DNA of 64,000 nt, taken from Holothuria scabra. Taxonomy: Eukaryota > Echinodermata > Holothuroidea > Aspidochirotida > Holothuriidae. The translations under genes were made by a program, and so were the position numbers. The stretch spans positions 16,510,001-16,574,000 of the forward strand of contig CM074184.1 of NCBI GenBank assembly GCA_037179385.1, read 5' to 3'. The stretch's first letter is position 1; the number at the start of each line of letters is the position of its first letter. The notes beneath the pieces were generated by a model. That model was not told the DNA's origin and ran no database searches. It saw only the letters and a program-made list of their open reading frames with translations. Shown piece after piece: positions 12,459 through 24,400 of this stretch.

Positions 12459-15400
12459 GTAAGGTATACTAAAAAATAAATGTGTGCAGCTATTTTTGGG
12501 GAATGTGGTATGCTATAATTTGGGTCACCTAGAGGGAGATTGGTTGTTTTTGGCTTCCTGGCATTTCCATGACAACATAACATGTGAAGAAAATGGGCAA
12601 TGTATGACTAGATCACACATTTAGAAAATTGTTACTGTGAGTGTGGGTTGGTTAGGATGGGGGGAGGGGCAGAAGAGGGGCTGCAGGAAAATTGGACAGT
12701 AAGACTATTTCCTATTTCTGCAGTAAATACCAGTTAACATTTTGTAATAGGTGATGTGAAGTTTACAAAGTGTCTTTTAAGTGAATGCCTGTATAACATT
12801 GGTTGACGTATATCTACCAATGCAAACATTCAATAAGCATTGTAGCATGACCATCAATGGTTGGATAAAAAAGGTGTGTCACTTTAAATTTAGAGACATT
12901 TACTGTTTTCAATAGGATTCTGAAACTTGGCAAAATGCAAATTTGTGTCCAATATATTGAAAAGTAATGCAATCAAACATCTTCATGATAAAGATAGAAG
13001 TTTTCATATATATATTGTAACTGTCTGCCTTTACACAACCACATTGATATCTTTTGTTTCTTACAGTGTCATTGAAGTTATGCAACAAGGTAGTGGGGGT
13101 CTGTCAGTCCTCCGAACATTTCGCCTGCTGCGAATTCTCAAACTGGTGCGTTTTATGCCTGCTCTCAGGCGCCAGCTGTTGGTGATGTTGAGAACCATGG
13201 ATAATGTTGCCACATTCTTCTCTCTACTTGCACTCTTCATCTTCATATTCAGGTAATAGTCTTATATGCTCCCTTGCTGTGGAGCTACTGTAGCATAAGG
13301 GGGGGGGGAGGAGGGGATGAAATGAAAATGAAAAATGGTTGGGAAGTATTGCCACTACACAAAAGACTCACAAATGTGTGGGTTTTGTGTCAAGAATGCA
13401 AGAAGACAGAAGCCAAGGAGTTTGTGAAGTATTATTGATCATTACTACCTGCAGCCAGCAGGTGGCAAAGAGTTCCAGCAGACAAGGAAATGCTGGGAAA
13501 GACATGTAACATTGGCACATCATTTCTAAGCTGGAAAAGTCCTAAAATACAAGAAAATTGTGTTAAGACCTGGAAAAGACATAAAAATTCTCACAAAGAC
13601 TTTGCTACCTTTCATGCTGGCTATATAAAATTGTATTCTCACTAAATTGTAATGTCAAAATTTATTACTCTCTTTACTTGAGATGTTGAATTTACAGTTC
13701 AAACTGTACAAAAGACATAAAGAGGAAGATCACAGAAATTCTTTGCATGATCCTGAAAAAAGTCAAGTAAAAGTCATGAAAACTGGTTGCACTTAAATTG
13801 CAGGAAATCTTAGCTTAGCATGCAATTAACCTAAAAATAGCCTTGTTTGATGAAGACCTACCAATAGCCAGTTGCACGCTGTAAACCAGACTAGTTTATG
13901 CAAGTCAACAAGATTTCATAAACTTGGCTACAGATTTGCTCTATTAAACAGGATTTAGAGAAAGATAGAATAAATTCATAGTACTGGTATTTCTGGGATG
14001 TAATTATCTGCTTTTGTGATAGAATTTATGGTCTCAGCTTCACTCAAAGAAAAGATTGCCTCTTGCACTCTAAGAATGGTGTGAAGGTAGAATATTTGAT
14101 AGATCCTTCTTTAGGATATACTTAGCTTTGTCCTTACTGTATTCAAAGTTGCATAGTTGAGAGTAAAAAGTGATGAATCCAGGAAATGAATTCTATCTAT
14201 ATTAAAGATAAAATCTGATCCTAGAGTAGAATTTCAAGGTGTAAGTTCCTCAGCAGAGGTCTACAAGAGGTATATTAAAAGATGAAGACCTTCCTTTCAA
14301 GTGTCAGACTAACGTCATGTTCTTGTGAGTCAGGAGACAGAGATTTGTAGTTTGGATAAAGTTGACAGTGAAATATGGGTGTTTGTCTCTTGCCCGTGTT
14401 TGTACCATGTAAACAAGTCACTCCGTGTTTTTCAATCAACACTGTTTAAACTAGTATTTGTGGGGTCTCATGAATGTGGAAGGTAAATGTCATTTGTAAT
14501 ACACGAATAACGCTTGGTCTTATAAAGCTGAAGGACTTATTTTCTGGAACTTTGCAAGATTGGATTTGTTAGGGATTCACATGTGTACAAAAATCTATTG
14601 ACATTTTTCATTTCAATTTTATATGTCATTTTTTAATAGTTATGCTCAAATGTAGAGTAGTCTTACCTATTTAGCAGCTAATTAAGTCTATAACTACTAC
14701 TGGACAGCCGCATCTGTTGCGGAATGATCAGTGGTGATGAAACAAGACATAGGTGACAGAGATGAAGCAAGTACAAGTCAGGATGGCTTGCTGTGGTAGA
14801 TGACATAGCACCATCTAGATTGTGTTTCCTTTCTCTCATTACCAGAGATCATTTCTCAGTATGTGGGATGTCCAATAGTAGTCATAGGTGAGGTATTAAA
14901 GTAGGTGTACTAGGTAGGTTTTTGGTAAATTTGATCTAATTTGCTGGAGGTGTGGAGTCAAGAAAGAATCAACAAAAACATTCTTTTCCATGTATTCAAT
15001 TATTCTTTGGAAAGACTTGAGGTCACATGGTTATTGATCCTGTACTGCCGTTCCTCTGGCAAATGAAGATGTGAATTCTTTGACATTTTATTCATTACCT
15101 CTGCATTTGTTTTTTATTCATAAAAGATGTAGGACATTGCAATTGCAGGTCATGCAAGATCAGCTACTTGTCCACTCACAGTACCTCTTACAGAACTATT
15201 AAAGAGAATATGGCTTTTCACCTAATACTTTGTTCATTGTATATTTACATTCAAAATTAGTACTAATTGCACAAAGAATTGGTTTTTATCATTCATGAAT
15301 TTTGCATTTCAGTGTTCTTGGTATGCACCTCTTTGGATGTAAGTTCTGTGAAGAAACTGGCGACGAAACTGTGTGTGATAGAAAAAACTTTGATTCCCTC

Positions 15401-18400
15401 CTGTGGGCCACTGTTACTGTGTTCCAAGTAAGTTCAGACATTCACTATGAACAAATGACTTGCGCAATGAGAACATGAATGAAAAGAAAAAAATGCACTG
15501 ATAAACATTACCAGACTTTTACATTGGTCTCAAAGAAATATACTGCTTTTGTGGAACAGAACATGATTATATTCTTAAAACTGTGATTTATTTGAATGAG
15601 TTAACTTTTAATCTGACAGTAGTTAAAATTACCATCAACAGAAATTAAGTTATTTGTAGCTCAAGAATAATTGGGTGGCCCAAAATTTCAAACTTCAAAT
15701 GATGCAAAAATATGTATTTCATGAAATTGTTGCTATTTGTGTAAGATCTGAATATTGCTTGAGTTGAAAGCAAGGTCTAAGTTCAAGTCAAGCTGTGACC
15801 TTTTAGAGGGGCCATTACTTGTTCTGAACATTCTGGTGAAATTTGCATCTAATGAGTTCTTCTCAGGGTACAGGCAAGTAAAGTTGGGTCATTTTCACCA
15901 AATAGAGAACTTGAAGGAAGTACATATCACCTCATAAGGCCACATTTTAGTCTTTTTTTTTTCTCTTAACTTTTCAACGAATTTTGTCCTGACCAATCCT
16001 ATTTTATAAGAATGTGATTGCCTTAGTGCAAATGCTCGGGAGGGGGAACTTTACAAATGTTACATCTCCATGTGAGGTTGTATCCATATTAACTTCAAGG
16101 TCAACATAACAGACTGGAGAAAGATGTCATTCATTGCCTATGCAAGAAAGTGCCCTAACCTCTGCTGCCCTCAAGTCATGTCCAATTGGAACACATATGT
16201 AGTTATTTCATTTGCTGATGTCTCATGAAATGTTCGATATGAAAGGAAGGTTTACTGAATTCTGTAGATTTAAATTCCCATTTACAAGTGAAAATTGCAG
16301 TTTTACTTAAAGTCTTCCTTCGATTCATTTGACTGAACATTGTAACAATGTGTGGCTTCTTTTATTTTAGACAATACTGATGCATTATGAAAACAAACCC
16401 CCCCCCCCCCCCATCAAAAAAAAAAAAAACACTGACAGTCAGTTGGAATATTTTAAAGGCCACCAAGTAAAAGTAATTCTTTAAAGTCAATTACGATATC
16501 CAAAGTGCTTGAAACTCTGGGACACATCACCACAATTACTCACATCTCTGTCATTGGCAATTTGCATAAATTGTAGACATTTAGGCACCCATTTGAACCA
16601 CCAACAACACCGACACCAAGCCAACCCGACGTGACTGTAAATGTTCAATCAACCTGGTAACTAAGATATAGGCAAAATTGTAGTTGTGACACCATTTGAC
16701 TGTATCCAATGTGTTGTTTCGTAATGTTGAGTTGTGTGGGGTGGTGGCAGACTGCCCAGGGCTTAATTTTCTGTCATTAAAAAAGTGAATTATCTTGAGC
16801 TGGACATCCAGTTACTCGTCTTCCTGTAATGTCTCCTTGAACATCAACGTATGTACCATGCTTCTGGTGCTAAGCTATTAGCAAATTTAAGGTAGTGCCT
16901 TATACAAAGTTATAAAATGATACTTTGTGAAAAGTACAAGAAACATGTCAAATATTCTTTGTTGCATCATGGGAACTTAACGTTTGATTTCTTATTCTGT
17001 TGGTTCAAAACTTCTTCTGTGTTTTGTAGATCCTCACTCAGGAAGACTGGAATATTGTACTTTACAATGGTATGTACAAGACATCGCCATGGGCAGCACT
17101 TTACTTTATAGCTCTTATGACGTTTGGCAACTATGTCCTATTCAACCTCTTGGTTGCCATCCTGGTAGAAGGATTTTCAGCTGAGGTAAGAAACTCCTGT
17201 TTGAAATTTTGACTCTTACTTTGTAGATGAAGAAATAATGGGGAATTAGAGGAAAGTTACCAATCTGGGATGTGAGGCACATTGACAGGAACTATGGATA
17301 GATTTTCTTGAAACTTGCCTATTGTAGTAACCTTAGTTTACATTTTTGTGATTGGAACTGTAGAGACCTAGATATCCAACTGTTGAACAAGTGTCTTTTT
17401 GGTAAGTAAACATTTTTCAGTCACCATGGGTTCAATATCCCCAAATGACCAGCTGGAAATTAATAATTGAAACAAGAAAAGCCAGAGTCCATGTCATCAC
17501 CACTTTTGATTAGTAAACCACGGACAGATCACAAAGTATAAAAACAGGCTCTTGAAAAATATTTGTGCTGGCAAACATGCTTCTTCATTTCACTTTTTGG
17601 ACCATCTAGATACAGTTGCTTAGCAACAGTCAAATTTACTTGAATCTTCTGTTTGTTAATTTTCAGTTCTTGGATTGGGCAAGTAAACATTACATTGCAT
17701 ATGACCTGTTTTGCCACATTCACAGTAGATTTCAAGTCAAACTTTTTAAGTTTTGATTGAAGAAGCAGAAAACATTTTGTAGTTTTTACTTATTTCCACC
17801 TGAAGTGGACTTAGAGCAAGCATTGTGAAATCATAGTCTTTCACTTGTCAGCATGCATAAAACTTTTACACTTAACAATCAAGTTCCCTTTCCATAATCA
17901 TAAATGCATGAGAGCCTCGAGTATGGTATGGGAACTATTCAGTCCTATGTTCTTCTTTGTGTAAGCTCACATTATTTATTAAAAGGTCAAAATAATAGAT
18001 CCAAAACTCAGAGGAAACATTAATTAATGTGAGGAGATATTAATACTCTGTTACCTTTAATTTTTTTTGAGGAACAGACCTACAGGTAATAACTTATCTG
18101 CTAAATTTCTTGAAAACTACACCTCAGAATGGAAGGCCAATTTCACCAAAATTCCTGTAAATAGTATTGAAAAGAGGGAGTCTTCCACACCTTGATTGAC
18201 TAAAATCTAGTTATTCTGGATATTGTTGCCTCTTCACTTCTATAATTTCTTGTTAGAGGCAGATATAATTGATATATCTCTATATAAGAGGGAGCTTTTA
18301 GGATTTAAATAATAGCACTGACTGAAATTTTAAGCAAAATGTTGATTTGACTTTACTGTTGTGGTTTTCAGCACCCTGGAACCAGTGTGTAATATCAAGA

Positions 18401-21400
18401 AGAGCAAACTTAATCAAAACAGTTTGGATTGGAAAGTATTTCTTATGGATACATTTTCAACAAATAAATTTGTTTGATATCATAACTAACAACACTCTTA
18501 TGAGACAATGTTGCATATCTCAAGTGTGTTGTGACTTATCACATTGGTTGATTGGGAAATGTTTGCAAATAGGTAGGAAAATGAGGGAACCTGGACTGCA
18601 ATCAACATAAACAAATGGTATGTGATTTTGTAATGATGCATGCAATTATTTATTTTGTCCAACCATTGATTTTTTAAAAGCAGCAGTAATATCATTATAA
18701 ATAGTACAGAGGTGCTGAAAACCACAACACTTCGGCTTTGATGAGGGGGCTCCCAGCATCCTGCAGTCCAACCCCAGAGAGTTAGGAAAACACCTTAGCA
18801 GTTGCAAAATCTAAATGAAAAATTGTAAATGATACACTTTAATTTACAAGTTTAGTTACCTTCGGGATGAAATGTATAGTCACAGATAAAGAATATTCAC
18901 TTAACCTCTGTACATGTCAATAGATTTCTTATCTATGTAGTTATGAGGCCCAAAATTCAATAAATGCGATGTTAGTAAGCCTAGGCGTATGAGGCGAGGG
19001 TGTAGCGGAGACACACTCCCCCTCCCAATTTGGGCAAAAGCAGTTGGTCTATTCTGACAAAACATGGGTAAAACATGATAAATGGTGGCATGATTTAGGC
19101 AAAAAATGCTCTTGCCCCTCATAGAAAATTACCTTTGTATGCCTGTGTTAGTTAGCCACACTTTTTTGTGGATTTTTAAATATAAATGAGCATAAATCTG
19201 TACTATTTGCATATCTGGTTAAAAAGGAAAGAAAGCTCTGATAAACTCAAAGCTTAAGGTTCACAAGGTGTAAAACCATCCAGGATGCTGAAAACCCTCA
19301 CCCTGTTAAAAATCCCCTCGTTTACCCTGTATTAGGACTAAAAGTTTGCTTAAATCATGATAGATTTTGAAGATATATTTTGCACTTCCTGCCTGTCCAG
19401 TCCATTCTTTTCAACTGCTCTGAATTGCCTTGGAAAACTCACAGATATGAATTAACACAAATATACCAACATGTTGGCAATGTTTTCCATGCCTTTTGTC
19501 ATCTTAAAACAGTCTGCTATAGTGAGTGCCTTGATGATCAAATTTTAAAATTATCCAAAGGACTTATCCACAGAGAGAAATTTCCTTCACAGAGAGGCAT
19601 ATTTGCTGTAAAATGGGTCGTTGGAATTTACTCTATAACTTACATGTTTATTCATCTCAATCAGCTGCTTTCTACAGTTGGATTGTTTTGACCAAAGAAA
19701 AAAATAGGAGCTCTGTCGGTAAATTTTGTGAAGCTCCTCTCAACAAAGTTTATTACATTATTGATAGCAGACTCACAAAGTGCTAGCGTGGAACTTTGCA
19801 TTGTGAAGTTTTGTTATGATTACTTCAAATGTAAAAGGGTAAAGGCATCATGCTATCGGCTATAACTTGCTTTGTTAGGATAGTGTATATAAGAAAAATT
19901 ATATAAGGTTATCCTTTTTGTTCCTTGTTAAATATTCCTTGTCTTTGAAAAGGCACAAAACGTGTGAATCTACTTTGATCACATTCGTGGTGATATGGAT
20001 CCTATACTTCACAGGAAAGTGGTATTATTGAGCTATTGTTATATTTGAGTCAAGTTTGAAAAATTTTCAAACATATTAATGGCAAATTCTCATTTTTAAA
20101 AAAAGAAAAGAAAAGGGGGGTGTGTGGAGATTTTGCTTTTCTTTCTCACTATTCACACATGAATGAAAAATGTTCCCTAAGTTGAAGTCTTCTACAGTCT
20201 GGTGTAGGATACTCTTTGAAACATGTGAAGGTAGTTTGAGGAGCATACTGTAACTCTACATGTTAATTACTCTTTGAATAAGTATTATATGTATACAATG
20301 GTTTATGTATCTTGAACATTAGATATTACCCATTCTTTATAAAAAAACTACTTTATTTAAAAAAAAACTACTCATTGTAAATGGGAAATGATTATAATGA
20401 GCAACTTATTTACTGGAACAGGTAACTGCAGTTGCTTAAAAGTCATTTTTGGGAGCTTAAAATTTGACATTCAGAAATCCTGGTAATTGTACATCTTTTG
20501 CATAGTTCATAATTTTATGAAATGTTTATTTTTAAGACCATTGAACGTGACAGGAGTAAAAGGAAAATGAGACACCTATCCAAGAATGACAAAGTGAAGA
20601 AAAAGAATGCCAGAAGAATAAAAGTAAATAAGGAATCATGGGTATTGGTGTATAGCTAAAATTATGTGGATGATGGGAAGCATGGCTAGGTCCACCCTTT
20701 TTTGCATGAATATTGAAGCACTCAGACATGGGGCTATGTGGATGTTCCTAGGGTTCACTGTATCAGAGATTCAATGTTCCGGAATATTGGGAAGAATTCC
20801 AACTGCGGGAACATGAAACCTTGGGAATAAGGAGCCTTGTAACCACTGCCAAATCTTCAAGATATACAAAAAAGGGGACATTGAACCTTGGGAACATTGA
20901 ACACTGGGAAAATCAGGTAGACCCCCTTTAGGACAATATTGGTTGATTTTAAAATTACTGTATTTACTCTATTAAACGCCCCCTCACTAATAAATGCCCC
21001 CCAACTTTTTCGTCACATTGCATAAAGTGAAATCGTTAATTCCAAAGACAATATGGTAAAAGGAAAATGAAATAGTCCTACCTTGAAGCCCTGAAATCCC
21101 CTAAAGTCCCATATCCTGAAGTAAAAGGCATGTTTCTGCAACTAATTTCTGTTGATATCCATCAAGCTATCACATACCGCGAACATGTGCTGCTTCGTTT
21201 GCGGTTCGAAAGTGGTACTGTACATACTTTAGGTATAAAAATATTGGCTAGCCTATCCGAACAGCCTAACATGAAAATCCAAATTCACCACAGGAACACT
21301 GCTTAACAGTGAAATGCTGTGAACGCATATGTACTGCTAATACATACGTGCATGGTACTACTCACGGCAACTATTATGCAATTACCGTATGTACGTGCAT

Positions 21401-24400
21401 ATAGCCGGCCGGTCAGTACAGTAACGTGAGGCCTGGCTCTATACTGTGCACAGCATGCATGCATGCATGCCGCGGGCTCGTAAAAAAGTCACTTCTGTGT
21501 GTAACGTTACATATCAAGATGTCGGGAAAGTTCATCACACTTACAAAGTTCACAATGTTGTTCATGGCTACCATATTTACAGGAAAGTTTGGTTACCGAT
21601 CATTGGGGAGGAGCTCTCAGCTGATTGTGAAGCTGACAACCAAATGGGCAAATACTCCATAGCAGTTTATCGGAAGGGCTCAGATAAGAAACAAGTTGTG
21701 GGGCACTTGCCTAGAGAAAAGTCACGTAAATTTGACTCTAATAAACGCCCCCTTTAACGAAAATTTCATGCCCACGGGGCGTTTAATAGAGTAAATACTA
21801 TAGGCTAAATGCCTCAAGATGTTCCTATTCATAGCTTAAACACACATCCCCATAAAACGGAACAGAGACATTCAATGACCAGAGTCAACCAGAGAAAAAG
21901 GAAGGCTATGGTTATATGTTCTCAACCCCCTCCCCCATTAATGGAACAGATATAGTCAAAGGCTATAGTTAATGAGAGAAAGGAAGAGGCTATGGTTACA
22001 TATATACATCATTTGTGGTGTAAATATTGCTTGTTATTATTTTCCTTTTTTTCTTATGTTGGGAAAAATGGAATGATGTTATGGTTTTCATTTGGCCATG
22101 GTACACTCTACCAATTTCAATGGTGTAAATAATTCTCCTGATAATCTTCATTACTCTTCACTTGTCTCATTTTTTCACTCTTCTTGCACGAATATTTTAC
22201 TCTCTTCATCTATACTGTTCTGGTGAGTACAACATACATCTGTGTTTCAGTTGTTTTGATGACCATATTTTTCAGATTATAGTTTTGCAATTTGTGTGCT
22301 GTGTCTTTCTCAAGATGTTACTTGTTTGAACTCCCGCTCCTTCAGTCTATACTTTTTAACTGTAGTTGTCTGAATTTGTAAATGTTTTATCCAACCCTTT
22401 AATTTGGGGTTTCCCAAACTTTCTCTTGAGGTGACCCTATTTCAGGTAACAGCATCATTGCCACCCCAATTATTATTCCTTAAGAAAGAATTGCAAACTC
22501 ACCTCTGCACTTACTGTTTGTAGTGTGACAATGAGTTAAGTTAGATGAGGTTTAACAGCTCTGTTTCTAGCCAAGTGGTGGTTTAAATCATGCTGGCCAT
22601 GCATGTGATGGTGAGAGTTGTGCAAATAATACTATGTTGGTAGTAGTTGCTTTAATTCATTTCCGTTTGTTGTGTATGCAGTGCATTTAGTTTCTGCCTT
22701 TCAGGTTTAGTTAGTCTGAGGTGACCCCAGAGCAAGTTCTTTTCCATGCTAATTAGGGTTGCAACCCCAACGTTGGGAAACCATACTCTAATTGGTAGTT
22801 GCTTTTTGACACATAAATTTGTTCTGCAGTTCTATTTTTTATTCTGTTGGTTTTATTTGAATCCTCCTAGTCTTGTTATCCCATTTATGCCAATTTATTT
22901 TCAAAACAGTCAAACCTTGTGTTTTCGATATTAAAAGTAACTTAGTTGTAGTTTATGTTTATGTAGTTCCTAAAACTACATAAATGGTAATTCCTGTTGG
23001 TTCTTTTTTTCCTTCTGCCGTATGTTAATGTTTCTAAAGTTTCCTCATTAATCATTTTGAATTTCGTAAATTATTTCCTGACCGTTATCAGTTGGCTGTT
23101 TCTTAAACTCCTGCGAATGACTTTTTCGTGTTGTAGTTTGTATGTCAAAGCTGTTCCTGTATTCTTCATTAAAACTGGTTGTGAATTTAACTTGGAGTGA
23201 CTGCTTAAAATAAGTGGAGTTGAGTTGTGTAAAATTGAATTCAGTTGGAAACAAATTTTTACTTTCACATTGCTCACAGCTTTCTGCATTTCAAATTGAA
23301 TATTCCAGGCATGTTGTATAATCTGACAGGGACGAAAGGCAGTAGGCACATTTGGCTAAGGGGTAAATGAAAGAGAGTTGGTGGGAACAGAAGCCATGAT
23401 TTTTCTTGAAAAATATCATGGACTACAACAATATTCTTGAATTTACGTTTAACCATTTGTAAGACAAAAAGCAATTAACGATATCAGTTGTGCTTAAAAA
23501 AATGTAAATAAAAACCACAAAACAAAACTTTTAGAAATGTTTAAAAATACTGAAACATTTCTTTTTGGTTTACCAGAATTTTCACCAGCAGTAAAGATGC
23601 TTCCTTTGCTTCAGTTGTACTACATATAGGTCTACTGTATTTTACAGTATATGTGTTAATTTGATGTAGTCTTTAGTCAAGAGCAGTCCCCCCAAACTTA
23701 TTTTGAAGCAAAAGCTAAATATCACAATTTTCCTCATATTTCTCTTCAAAGTATCTTTCATCATATTTTATAACTGTAATATTGTTTATTCAATGGAAAA
23801 CAAGAAGTTACTTAAAGTTAATTTTGCATTTGAAGAGAAAAATGATTGTCACATGACCCTCATCAGCCAATCATGAAACAGGACAGTCTAATACACTACT
23901 TTAATCTTGGGGGACTGCTCTTGCCCTTTAGGCTGTTAACTACCTAGGTTTCAATTGGCCCCCAGCTGTGTTAAATTTGCTTAGAGGTTTCCATCTTTAC
24001 CATCATTAGTAAATACTACCAATGTTTTTCCCAGTGTGCAAGCTTAGTGTCTGCTGCTAATTGTAGAATAAACCAAACTCAAGGAGTAGACAAAGAAATG
24101 TGAATATTGCCCTCATGGTCACACATAAATGTTCATTTGAAACATCAGATGCAATTGTTGTAATGCAATAATTTTTGTCATTGTTCTCAAAATTTGGTCA
24201 CATTGAATATGTGCATTTATGACAAATGGATGACTTTCGTAAGTCTACCCGTAATTCATAAGTAGGTACTGGGTTCATTGTAGAGACTTCCAGTAAAATA
24301 CAGATGTGAGATCCCCAAGAATTATGGCATTAAATCTTCTGCTCTCAACCTTGTTGACGTGATTTTTTAAATGTCAACTGTCAGTTAGATTATATCTCAG

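Noticed and set aside
16395..16431. Poly-C followed by poly-A tract (also C or G tracts near 37000, 44230 and 47340)
   Set aside because: Simple homopolymers in introns; assembly or sequencing length error is likely and no function is indicated.
21426..21662. 78-codon ORF in another frame of the TIR element
   Set aside because: The overlapping frame at 21446-21757 shows the recognisable domain pattern; this one does not.
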